Shown one piece after another: positions 20,804-32,275 of a DNA stretch of 64,000 bases (the first letter of the stretch is position 1; every line of letters starts with the position of its first letter). This DNA is from Schizophyllum amplum. Taxonomy: Eukaryota > Basidiomycota > Agaricomycetes > Agaricales > Schizophyllaceae. A program made the translations under genes and the position numbers. The notes under the pieces are model-generated. The model worked only from the letters and a program-made list of their open reading frames with translations. It was not told the DNA's origin and did not search any database. The stretch is from contig VDMD01000013.1 in the NCBI GenBank assembly GCA_007026445.1, positions 663,828-727,827 on the forward strand, written 5' to 3'.

Positions 20804-22240
20804 ACGAAATTGGGCGACATGTACACACCGCGCCACTGATTGGAGTCGCCGCATAAGGAGTCCGGGTCGCCGCGTAGTGAGTCCGAGGCGCATGTGAAGG
20901 ACACGAAGGAAAGCTGACGCGCTGACGCGAAGATGAATGCAGATAAGGTGAAGAAGGACTTCGAAACCAGCTATCGCACCTTGCATCTCTGATTTACCCA
21001 CCATCGCGCGAGGGATCCTACTACTGCAAGAGGATGCGGCCCGACGGTGGTGGAGGATTGAGGCCGGTGGCGCGGCCGACGAGTCGCCGCGCCGTCACTG
21101 CACCGCTGGAGCAACACATGGAACAGGACGTACCAAGGAGGCTGCGGTAGGTGCGGCCCAGGAATGCAGATGAGTGGCTCTTACTGCCAGGGCGGCGAAG
21201 CGCGAGACGCCCACATTCGGATGCACACGAGACGAAAACAGGCTGCACCCCCGCAGACGTATGGGCGTGCGTGAGTCTCAGGGCAGGCGCAAGCGTTGAG
21301 ACTCAGAGCGAGGAAGCACGTTGTATGGTAGGCGCTGATTCATGAAGTGCAGAACCATAGAGACGCTCCAATGCAGCGGGCCCAAGGACCGCGATGTAGG
21401 GGCGGCGCGGCAGCCTCTCTCTTGCATCGGCAGGGAGTTGCCCGCGATGACAGGCCCGGGGCGCACGGGCCCCGATGTCCCAGCGAGATCGTTCAACAGA
21501 GCGCAATCCAGAGCGCGCGGGATTTTCGCCATTGACCCTTGTGGCGTACACGGTATGTCCTCGTCTTGTTCCCGTGCATCACCTGCCCATCTGGGGCTGC
21601 CTGCAATGGATCTGCGGTAGGAGGAAGGTGAGAGGAGAAGCGAAACGCCGTCATGCAGTCCCGGGCGGGAACTTTCGCGAAAGTCGGCGCCGGGGAGAAG
21701 GGACTGCCAGGGCGGTGCACTGTAGCCGAAGCCCGTCGGCACCGGCCGAAGGATGCAAAAGGAAATGGGGAAGAGGGCGACGACAGTTACGAGGGTCCTC
21801 ATTGGCTGCTGACGCGCGCAGTTGGATGACTGAATGAACAGTGGATGAATGAATGCCAAGGGAGAGGCAAGAAAGGGAAAGCAGAAAAGGGATGATAAAA
21901 TCAACACATGGCAAGCTCCATCAGGCATGGCCGTCACGTGTATGTGCTATGCAAATAATCGATTAGTGCAAATAAAGCGACGATTTGTTCTTCTTCTTCC
22001 TCCACCATCGTCGCTGCCCAGACATTTTATCGTCTCGCGCTTCAGCGTCGAGGGTCCGTCCCTCTGCCGCTTGTCCGCTTGTTGATCTGACCATTGATTC
22101 TTCTCTCGGCAACTCGCTATGTGTCATATATCCAGCCTTTAATCTCTTTCCCTGCCCCGCCCCGCCCTCCAACTCGAATCGACCGCAAATTTGGCACGCA
22201 CACGCATAAACACATAACCTGCAACTTCCCATACGATACC

Positions 22241-24144
22241 ATGGCCAACAACGTGACAACAGACAACAGCAGCACAGAAGAGGGCGCCGGAGCCGATGAC
22301 AGCGGCGGCAGTCCAGACAAACCGCCAGCGACGAACGGTGTCAATGGCAACTCCCGCAAACATGTTCCCCTCCCTCCCCGCAACGCCAACGCGCATGAGA
22401 AGGCGCCCGAGCTGCCGAAGGATGCACCTCACAAGGTGGAGCCGAAGGCCGCAGTACCTGGAGCAGGCGTGCAACCCAGGCAGGCCGCAGCCTCCACCGG
22501 AGCGCTTTCGAAGCAGCACAGCATGGCCAGCAACGAGGACACCGACAGCGCCTCCATCATCTCCTCCACCAACGCCAGCCGCGCGCCCTCCCGCGCCCCG
22601 TCCCGCGTACCCAGCATGAACGGCAACGGATCGAAACCGGCTGCGCCGCTGACCAAGGCGTCATCGAAGCCCGGCGTCGCTTCGCACGACTTTGCACCAT
22701 CACCCCACAAGCCCGGCTTGAGCCGCCCACCGTCCGAGAACGGCGACGGCAACAAGCACAAGTTCAACCTCAAAGATCTCCTCGCGAGCGGGCCGCAGAA
22801 GCTGGGCCGGCGCTCCAGCCAGCGCTCAACCGCCTCCTCTCGCCGATCGGAGTCTCCGCCGAGCCATAAGGGCGAAGGCAAGAAGAAGAGCACGGGCGGC
22901 AGCCGCGCAGGCAGTGAAGCGGGCGACAGCACCACGAGCCTCTCAAAGAAATATGGTGTCTGTCAGAAGGTGGCGATCGGCAAGGGTGCCACGAGCGTCG
23001 TCCGCCTCGCGCACAAGTGGGATCGCAGCGACGGCGAGAAGCTATACGCTGTGAAGGTACGTGGCCCTTCATCTTGTTCCTGTCCATGCGACCAACGATT
23101 TGCAGGAGTTCCGCAAGCGCAGAAAGACCGAGTCGGAGAAGGAGTACGTCAAGAAGCTGACCGCCGAGTTCTGCATCTCGAGCACCCTCCACCACATCAA
23201 CGTCGTCGAGACCGTCGATCTCATCCAGGACGAGCAACACAACTGGTGTGAGGTCATGGAGTTCTGCCCAGGCGGCGACCTGTATGGCGCGATCAAGAAG
23301 GCGAGTATCGCCACACGCTCATCCGCGCACTTGTCGTGACCTGTGCTCTCCGTCTTGTAGGGCGGCATGTCCCCGTCCGAGGTCGAGTGCTGCTTCAAGC
23401 AGATACTCTACGGCGTGCGCTATCTGCACTCGCAAGGCGTCGCACACAGGGACATCAAGCCAGAGAACATCTTCTTTGATCGCAAGGGTCATGTCAAGGT
23501 AAATCCTCTTCATGTGCCTTCATCTTCGTGTCTATGGCTGACGATCCTGTAGATCGGCGATTACGGTGCATCCACGGTGTATCGTCTCCCTTGGGAGGCA
23601 ACCGTTCACATGTCGACTGGCCTTTGTGGATCGGAACCGTATATTGCTCCAGAGCAGTTTCTTGGGAAGCGTGCGTTGTGCCGTAATGTTTATGTATACC
23701 TGGCTGACGTCGCTCTTCGCAGCCTATGACGCTCGCCTAGTTGACATCTGGGCGGTTGCCGTTGTGTACTACTGCCTGCACTTCCAGGAGCTCCCGTGGC
23801 GCGCGGCTCAAGCGACAGACACGCTTTACGCTGCTTATGCCAGCGCGTGCTCCTCGGGCAACCCGTCGCCTCAGACGATCAATAACCTCAGCCCGCGCGC
23901 TTGCCGGTACGTGTCGGCTCTGATCTCTTGCATGATTCGTCCTTTGATCCCGCTCTGCAGCACCCTTATGCGCAAGATGCTCGAGCCCAATCCCACCAAG
24001 CGCGCGTCCATCGAGTCCATCTTTGAGCACGAATGGGTCAAGTCGATTGAGGTGTGCTGGGAGAAGGGCGAGGGCCAGGAGGGCCACGTACACGTCAATG
24101 CGCGCGCTGTTTCTTCGCAGGTGCTTCGCGACGTAGGGATGTGA
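22241..24144 (+). CDS. HAL/NPR1-type Ser/Thr protein kinase
   Basis: Six exons: 22241-23056, 23106-23300, 23361-23498, 23553-23670, 23723-23906 and 23961-24144. The start is atacc-ATGg. The first ~245 residues are disordered, rich in Ser, Pro and Ala with SRAPSRAPSRVPS. The kinase domain begins KKYGVCQKVAIGKGATSVVR (glycine loop), then LYAVKEFRKR (ATP lysine), a SEKEYVKKLTAEF helix with its Glu, HRDIKPENIFF (catalytic loop), IGDYGAS (metal loop with Tyr in place of the usual Phe of DFG), GSEPYIAPEQF, and LVDIWAVAVVYYCL. The insertion pattern matches the fungal Hal4/Hal5/Npr1 group, which controls nutrient permeases and ion transporters at the plasma membrane. The intron at 23301-23360 has a GC donor. 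No frame problem. Confidence 0.88.
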
Positions 24145-25038
24145 TCACGCTGCGGTCGTGCTGAGTGCCCGCAACCTGCATGAAGCGCCCCCATGGTCTC
24201 ATTCACCCTACTGCCTCTGGATTCTCTCTCTTCGCGGTATTGATGCATGCGCTATGGGGGGCGGATCATGCAGCGCCCTTGTGGGTACGCTCATGCTCGC
24301 CCTATTGGTACGATCATGCTCGCTTTTTCGGGTACGCTGATGCCCGCCCTTCGTGTTCTGTTGCTCGAGTTGTTTTCTTTTTGCCCCGCATATCGTCAAT
24401 CCATTCTTCGTTGTAGTTAGTACTTACCCCATCATATATAGTATTACTAGTCGTGTGCAGTCAATATGTATGTCTTAAGAGTATACCACATCCAACTGCG
24501 CCAGGCATATTGTAAGCTGAAGTTATTTGAAGACAAGATGTGGGCGGAACTTCCGTTTCCGCCCGTACGCCACGGGTGCGCCACGGCCCACAACTTGATT
24601 ATGACACGTGGAATATGCAAGACTGACTCGTGATAAGTATTGCAAGTCGGCTTCCAACCTTTGTTCTTGCCTCGTTCCTCCGCACGCAGACTGCGAGGCA
24701 GTGGCCATGTCTTACTACGTGGTTGCGCCCAGAGGCTCATCATTTGAAGCCCCTTACGTGACTTTCTTGCAGCTGACCGCTGCAATGAACTTGTGTTGTG
24801 TCGTTACACTTATCAATCATCGTGTTCGTTCCAGAGACCTCGCATTAGACGTCGTTAAAAGGAATATAACATGAGGGTGGTACATGAATATGCTGTAGCC
24901 GATATGCAAACGATGTGAGAGAATGAGAAAAAGGACAGAAGGTGGGATATATAAACAACATGCTGAGTGAGTGACCTGACGACGACCGAAGATAATATCT
25001 AAAGCGAACATAAAAGCAGTGGAAGTAAACAGGTGCAC
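24145..25038. other. Convergent spacer with a short tandem repeat
   Basis: Lies between the 3' ends of the kinase (+) and dynein (-) genes. It contains an imperfect 23-24-bp repeat at 24284-24353. No gene recognised. Confidence 0.5.
24284..24353. repeat. 23-24-bp imperfect tandem repeat, 3 copies
   Basis: Units begin GGTACGCTCATGCTCGC at 24284, GGTACGATCATGCTCGC at 24307 and GGTACGCTGATGCCCGC at 24331, in the 3' flank of the kinase gene. Confidence 0.7.
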
Positions 25039-28000
25039 TCAGAACCTTCGCGGCCCGCCGACGAGGCCCTCGATCGACTGGTGCTCGAGGTCATTGCGGG
25101 CCTTGAGGATTGACGCATGCATCTCCTTCATCGCATTCCCCAACTTCACGCCGAACCTGCTCAGGATATCCCGCTGCCAGGCATCGTACTTGGCGTTCAC
25201 CCTCGCCTGCACCTGCTCGTAGTCGATGACGCACACGCCGAACGACTTTTGCGTATCCGAGGTGTCGAATGTGGAGCGCGCCTTCTTGATCTCCGTGAGC
25301 AGCTGTTGCCAGTTTGCGAGCGAGTCGCCGAGGCGGTTGAATACGGATTCCGCCTCCAAATCCCAGAGAGACTGGAACTGCAGCCACTTTGCGACATAAT
25401 CACGCAGCTGCTGCACTTTCTGCTCGATGAGGGCGAATGGTCGTTCCAAGACTCCGTTCTCCGGGAACCGCGTGAGCTGCTCAAGTTAGCAACAACCGTC
25501 ACGTCAGCATCCTAGAGGACTCACCAAAGAGGTATACGTAGTTTCCGTTGCGCTAGCACCGGCAATTTGCAAGCCAATCTCGTATCGCGAGCTCTGTATG
25601 CGTCGTAATCTGCATACGACACCTACACAAGCAAGTCAGCTATCCGTACTCGGCGTCCGCTAAACCCACGCACCTAGCCACTCGTGCAATTGGGCTATCC
25701 AGCTGGCGCGGGCGTACTCTATTGGCGGATCTAGGAAGATGACTTGATTCTGTATCCTGATCTCATGCACGATGGGCTTGATCGTCATGTTGCCCTCAAG
25801 GAACTGACAGACATCGTCAACATTCAGTTCTGTGCCAGACCTGGCGCCAGACCGCAGTATACCTTTTCCTCCTTGAACCGCCGGTCTCTCCGCTTGTTCG
25901 TAATGTCACGCAAGGGCGGCAAGGCTCGCTCCGCGTCATCTGTCCGGTCGAACTCAGAGCACCACACTTGGATGATTTGCGTCAACCGAAGCAACAGTAT
26001 GCTCTCTATCCGCTTGTCGAGCTCCGCGACCCAGTGGTCCAAGTTTGCGTAGCCCTCCAAGTTGAGACGATCGATCTAAAAGGTCCAGTCAGCCGGCAGT
26101 CACTGAATGTACAGCAGAAAGATGGCGTACAGCGGCCTGAACTTTGCTAAGCAGTTCAGAGAAGGCTTCGATGGTGTAGGGACATGTCGCGAGATCCTCG
26201 ACGGCGCGCAACATGTCCTTGTACAGGTCAATGACACTGTTTGTCTTGTCCTGAGAGACGACGAGCGTCAGCTAAGCCCCATGATGCCGCACGCGGATAC
26301 CATACCTGCAACATCGATACCACACTGGCAAACTCTCGCACGAATTGAATATGCCGGTTGTCGCGTGCGTCCGACCCTGCCACATAACGCGACGTGTCGT
26401 ATTGGTTGACGAAGTGGTCCCACCGGATGTTCATGCCTGCCTCGCTGTGAGCAACCTGACCACTCCCGCTCGCGGTAGCGCTCACCCTTCGAGATCATCC
26501 TCTGCGACTCATTCCTGTACTCCGCGACAAGCCACTCGATTCCCTTGTTGTTCTCCACCAGATCCAGCGTCTGCCCATACGTGCGCACTGTCTCCATCAG
26601 GCTCACCGCATGTGGATACACCCGCTTCGCGTCTTTCGCCATATTCGTGATCGCATGCGGCACCTGGAAGCCCAGCCACAGTATGTTGCGCACTTCCTTG
26701 AACAGCGTGATGATCTGCGGGTCGAAGTTGACCGCGAGCTGGAAGCCGCCGCCGCGCAGCTTGAGGATCTCGAAGAGCCGGCCATCGACGCCCATATTCC
26801 GCCGATTAATGTCGTGTAGCCAGGCGTCGTAAACGGGGCGCGTATCGAGCTTCTTGCGGAAAGCATTTGATTCGGCCTGCAGCTTCTGGCCCTCTGCGTA
26901 AAGCTCCCAACCTTTACCGAGCACATCCTCGACACGCTTCATGTATGTGAGCAGCTGCCGCTCGATCTGGCGCGCCCAAATGATGGCACCTGCGATGGGT
27001 GGCAGATCGCGCATTTGGGACATATGGTATGCTTCGGAATTGCGGTATTGGGTTTTAAACTGTGGCGGATGTTAGTGCCTAGCAAGACTACGAAAGTGGG
27101 ACACGAACCTTGTCGTGGAGATGCTTGATATCCTCCTTCACGGAATCGATGAGCTGCGTTTGGTATTCTTGAATGGCGCCACGAATCTAGTGGCATTACG
27201 CTTAGCCAGATGTACAGCATTATTGCATGGCCTGAACTCTACCTTTGGCCGAACGAACAGGGCGTTGAACTTCGAGAAGACGCGGAACATCTCGTTCGCA
27301 TTCCGTGCAGTCCCAAGCCTGTCTCGTAACCGTGCGATGATTTGATTTTCGACGCGCGACACGCGTTCGTTGTACGCGTTCTCGGCAGCAACCCAGATCT
27401 CCGTTCCCTCTGCGGCAAGTCAGACACACTCAGCTAGAGCACTAGTTGCTCACCGATGGACACGTCCAGGACGTCAATCCGCTTGACCACCTCGTACGCC
27501 TCCTTGACCTCTTCCTCCATGTCCATGCCGCCAGCACCACCGACCTCTGCGCCAAGGCCCTTCGTGGGACCGGTCATGACGGCCAGTTGCTCGTGTTGTT
27601 TCCGCCAGTCGCGCAAATACCGTACACGCTCTTGCAACTTTGCGTGCGCCGGGGCGACCTTGATCGGGATGAAGCGCTCCGACCGCTTCCTCGTCACCTC
27701 GCGCGCCACGTTCGTGAACTCCTTGATATGCTCGTCCCATGTGCGGAATATGTCCATCGTCTGCCCGAGCAGGCGGTCGAACGTCTCGTATGGTGTGTAC
27801 GCGAGACGGTGCGAAGTGAGGATGCGCAGCAGTTGATCGTTGAAGTCTCGAGAGATCGCCTCCACGAGCGGCAGCGCGCGGCGGATAGGATACGGCGAGA
27901 GCTTCAGCTTGCGGTTGATGTGGTTGAAGATGAGGTTGAGCGACTCCTGTATCTTGTCGAGGTCCGTTGCAGAGAGCAGCTCGTTTAGCGGAAAGTCCTT

Positions 28001-29078
28001 CATGAGCTGATTGTACTTGTGCACTAAGTCTGTCGCGTCTTTGAGGCCAGTGTCGGCGATGAAAGAGACGGTGGCGTGGAAGCGCTTCGCGTTGCGAAGA
28101 CAGTCCATGACCATGTTGACGGCTTCGCTGCGTAGCTGTGCTTCGATTCCCTCCAGAGCGCGCTCGAGCGACAGCCAAAAGTTGATCTCTTGCGATGCAG
28201 TGCCCGAGGCGACGTCGCGGTTGAGCTTCGTGACTCCTTGGATTGCCTTGATCCACGAGTTGACATTGGCGTGCAGCGAGTTTAGGAAGGTTGAATCGTT
28301 CAACAGCTTTGGAGGGATGAAGGATATGTTGGGGCGTGAGCCCGCTGCGTCGGCCGTCTCCACCGCGCGCTGGATGACCGGATGGATGATCAGGTGCGTC
28401 TCCGGAATTTCGACGTTCTGCTGCAGGTGCAGCAGAGACAGTTCGAGTTCGGCAAACTTCTTCTTCGTCATGGGAATACCCATCTTCGCGTCGCCGCCCT
28501 CCTTGTTCGCACCCCGCGCACCAACGAAGGCGTCGAAGTACGGCTTGACGGCGTGGCTGACAACGGCGTGAAGGCTCTCATAGGGCGTCTCCTCGCCGCC
28601 GAAGAGGTTGAGAATGTGCAGTTGCGCGACGAGTGGAGAGGTCGGGTCGAGCGTCTGGCTCCGCTTGATAATCGCGAGCGTGAGGACATGGCTCGGATGG
28701 TATGTGAGGTGCGGCGTCAATTCGTATGTGAAGCTGTTGTAGCCATCCGCTATGCAGATATAAGCCTCCAATACCACAAAGCATACGCGATCACGCACTG
28801 TCTATAGGGCCTTCCCTCGCTTTCACGACGTAGATCACGTTCGCGCCCTCGGCTGCAAACTTGGCCACCTTCTCCTCATACTCCTTGTCGAACAAAGAGT
28901 CAAGCTCGGCCGGGTCCGCGCCAATGAGTGGAGGCAGAAGCGCAAGCAGATATCCGCGGAATACATCCGAGTCGAAGTTGGATGCAGTAGGAGGAGGTGC
29001 CGAGGGATCGGGCGTGGGGGGAGAGTCGTGGATCCCGTTCGAGTGCCCGTTCAAGCCGTCGCGCAGTGGTGATTCCAT
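25039..29078 (-). CDS. dhc1: Cytoplasmic dynein heavy chain, N-terminal (tail) half
   Basis: Multi-exon minus-strand gene starting at 29078 ([11 protein letters not shown]). The largest exon spans about 28757-27460. Together the exons encode roughly 1,200 residues of dynein tail: [35 protein letters not shown], the DHC_N1 dimerisation region ([33 protein letters not shown]) and the start of the linker region ([31 protein letters not shown]). The protein then ends GLVGGPRRF and a stop, with no AAA motor. In most eukaryotes the same chain runs on for over 3,000 residues. Agaricomycetes are known to split the dynein heavy chain over two genes, and this fits the N-terminal one. It would pair with a separately encoded motor half for minus-end transport and nuclear migration. 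Frames are clean; small-exon borders are approximate. Confidence 0.85.
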
Positions 29079-29785
29079 GATAGAGGTGTATTGCGGGGTA
29101 TTCGTGCGCGGTTCGTCCTGTCGTCTTCGTCGTCACTACCAGCCACAGCCGAAGTTCACGCCAGCGCGTCCGGATCGCGGAGAAAAGAAAACCTGTCGCC
29201 GCCGAGTTTGCGCGGCTTTACAAGTCGAGCTTGAGATTGAACTTGTGAGCCAGCTAGTACGATATGCAGATATGTAATGCATTACCTGTACAAAGCCCAA
29301 TGAGGCGGTCAGAATCAAGATGCAATATAACACGCGACTCAACCGAACTGGGATTCGGCATTTGCCGGCCATTGTTGACCACCACAGGGCCACTCTTTAT
29401 TTCTGAGAAGGGCGAAGTACCCATCGTGCAGGATTGGCGGTATGATTGCATTCTTAGCCATTCCACAGAGCGCAGGGCAACTACCATCGAAAGCATGCAT
29501 TCGTAACGTACGTTCGTAACTCGGCAGTCGATAAGTGAAGTCCATAGATGAGTAGAAAATCCGTGCGAACACAACTAAGACGATGAAAGAGATATGCATA
29601 CAGTACAAGATATGTTATGGGAAGGAAATATGAGGATGATAATCTGGCTGCCTCGGCACTCACTGGACAACTTGCCACTTCGTCCAGCTCGAAAGGCGCA
29701 GCGTGCGCCTCGCTTCCTTTCATCTGCTACATCGCAGATTTCCTAGCCTGCCAGAGAGGATAGACGCCGTCGACCCGCTCGCCGC
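29079..29785. other. Spacer, no gene seen
   Basis: Promoter side of the dynein gene and 3' side of the next minus-strand gene. No motif recognised. Confidence 0.45.
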
Positions 29786-31279
29786 CTACGGCAATTTCTG
29801 CGCATCCAACGCTTGCAGAAATGCCGCGTCCATACCAAGCCCCGCACCGTCCCAGTCAAAGGAGGAATCCGCATCAGCAGGTGCCGGCGACGAGTGACGC
29901 TCCTCTTCCCGCCTCGCGGGCGGACGAGTCATCAGCATAGGTTCATCCTCGTCCTCGCTATCCAGCACAACGTCCTCCTCCATTGCGCGAGCCTTCGAGC
30001 TCTGCTTGACTTGCGACCGGGCTTGCTTCGTTGGCGGTCGTCCTTGCTTCACGGGCGACCGACCTTGCTTCGCACGCATCGTCTCCTGCTTTGGCGGCGG
30101 ATGCGTCGTTTGCTGCACCCCGTTGGCGTTCTGCGACGCCCTCAGCGGCGGACGGAAGGGTCTCGGGTGCGCGCGGTCTGTAAGCGGGTCGGGCTTCTCC
30201 GACACGGCGCGCCTGGCGGGTCGCATGCCGAGCTGCTTGCGGCCTGAGGTCTGCGAGAGCGAATGGGGAACTTGAGCTTGCGAGGGTGGCGGGACGGCGT
30301 CAGGTGTCGTAATGCGGGTATTCTCGTCCGAGTCGATGCGCCTGCGCTTCGCCTGGGGCTCAGTCGTCCGCGGAGGTGCGTGCGCGGGCGTCGCCTTAGA
30401 GATGGTGCTTAGCATTGAGGAGGAGCGAGACGGCGCGGGCGTAGGTAAGCCCGTCGCATACGGCGGAGGGTCTTCCCTCGGAACAGGTAACACCTTCTTG
30501 GCCGCAGGTGCTTGCGGAGCGTCCACCTCCATCGCCTCGAAAGGTAGCTGTTCCCTCCTTTGATCGCCCTTCGCCCTCGGGGTGCCTATCAGCCTGCCCT
30601 CCCTGTCGACCCGATAGCCAAGTTCGGTGGCCCGCGCTTTCATTGTCGTGATATGGCCTCCACCCTTCAAAATGTGACGGATAATACGCTCATCAACGCT
30701 GCGGACAGCAGTGTCGATATGCGAATGAAGTGTGCGGGCGAGGGTATCAAGAGGAGTTGGGGTGGCTTGAGGATGCGCGCGGGTGTGAGAGGTGGAGGCT
30801 TTGGGTGTGGAATTGGAAGTAGCCTTGAAGTTGGATGTTAAGGCGCCAGACGATGTCGTCGCATACGCCACCGTCACTGCAGGGAATTGTGTGGGCGCAG
30901 GAGCGTTCGGTGTCGATCTTGAGGTCGAAGACGAGGTCGACGCTGTCAACATAAACGCGTCAGCTCAAGGCGACGACATGCAGCGCGTGGTACACTGTAT
31001 CAAGGTAAACGCACCCTTCGCCCTCTTGCCGAGTAGATTGTGCATCACCGGAGCCTGCGAGCTCATCCACGCGAGCTCGTTCATGAGACCGATAGGCTCT
31101 CCAAACGTAGGTTGTCCCGTATCCTCCCCAACTTCCTGCCGCCTCGTCTTCTGAGCGGGCATAACCGGCGGTGCCATTGCACCCTGCGCTGGCGGCCGAG
31201 CGCCCGTCGGTGGCGCCATCGCGCTGCGTCGCTGCTGGTCCGCTGGTATTGTCGCGGACTGCTTCTTGTGTCGCGACAT
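29786..31279 (-). CDS. Disordered hypothetical protein
   Basis: Exon 1 (31279 to about 31004) starts MSRHKKQSATIPADQQRRS and contains LMNELAWMSSQAPVMHNLLG. It is followed by an intron with donor GTGTAC and an acceptor near 30953. The downstream exon encodes DTLARTLHSHIDTAVRSVDE, RIIRHILKGGGHITTMKARA and TELGYRVDREGRLIGTPR, then about 250 low-complexity residues rich in Pro, Ser, Lys and Arg with repeated (K/V)KQ(G/A)RS-like units, an acidic patch (VVLDSEDEDEPML) and the end FDWDGAGLGMDAAFLQALD. I do not recognise the family. Short conserved-looking helices near the N-terminus in a disordered, basic context would suit a nuclear protein. Just after the intron (30840-30952) two frames are both open and protein-like, so the splice there is unsettled. 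Confidence 0.55.
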
Positions 31280-32275
31280 AACAAAGAGAGAAGAGAGGGC
31301 TGGCTCGAAGGCCAGCTGAGAGCCGTAAAGAGACGAAGAGCGCGAAGGCGGAGCTAGGGTGTCTCAGAGGACCAGACTGAGAGAGGTCAGGAAAACCCAG
31401 ATCGTCGCCGGGAGGGCAAAGCGTCCGCGTCATCACGTGGGCGCGGTTTAGGTCCATTTGGCAAGGTGAGTCACACCAATGTTCTGAGCAGTACTGTATG
31501 TACGACCGCCATGCTCATCCACTGTGTCTCTCCTTCCTCTGTGCAATGAAAACGTACTGACTTCGATGCACTGTCTGGCAGTCATATGTAGTGCTATTAT
31601 TTCGAACATGCTCTTTCCATTGCGCGAACCCGTACCTACTACCATGGGCGTTCGTCATCCCGGACGTCCACATCATCCTAAAATGTACGAACATTTGGCA
31701 GCTCACTAGCAGCAGTAGTAGCACTGCCAGTGCGAGATGAATGTGAACGTTGAACATGTTTGAATATGCACCTGGAGACAAACGAAGATGATATAGAAGT
31801 CATGTAATTGCATTTCTTGTTAGACTATTGCTACTCTACGGGGTGCTCTCTAGCGCGTGCTTTCATCGAGCGAAGTCCAAGTCCTTGACTCGAAGAAACA
31901 AGCCAAGAACCGGAAGAACGAAGGAGGGAATGGGGAGGTGGGTTCCAAAAATTGCTGGAAGCCGAAGCAACCAGACGAGTCGGAAATTAATTTGCAATCA
32001 GCAAAAGACGCTACCTCAGTCGAAACTTCACTGGTGAGCGTACATGCCCGAGCACAAAGATGAGGAACGCAGAAGACAGGCGAAGACCTATATAGGATGG
32101 AAGTGACGCACGGACCAGGACTGATTCGGGCGCACGGGCCATCTGCGTGGACGGGCCGAAGGGACGACATGAGGCAACCGATTGCTGTCATTTCCAGCAC
32201 CACAGTCCACGTCTGACAAGTCAAAACGAATGCAACGGCACAGTACGATTGGGAAGGCTACACATATCATATGTA
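31280..32275. other. Spacer, no gene seen
   Basis: Nearly 1 kb between two minus-strand genes. Open frames are short and lack motifs. The sequence is more AT-rich than its neighbours between 31480 and 31830. Confidence 0.45.

Larger units (their letters stand above)
19430..22240. other. Long spacer with minisatellites
   Basis: The largest gene-poor stretch of the window. It holds two short tandem repeats (20391-20456 and 20693-20803). A minus-strand frame of 219 codons (21937-21278) contains an internal Met followed by a signal-like stretch (MRTLVTVVALFPISFCIL) but shows no recognisable domain after it, so I do not call it. The last 250 bases are the pyrimidine-rich promoter and 5' UTR of the kinase gene. 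Confidence 0.45.

Noticed and set aside
21278..21937. Secreted protein on the minus strand with a signal-like MRTLVTVVALFP start
   Set aside because: No domain, no cysteine pattern and no codon texture after the signal-like stretch; treated as chance.
27474..28256. Minus-strand open frame of 260 codons
   Set aside because: Shifted frame of the dynein tail exon; Arg/His-rich and without motifs.
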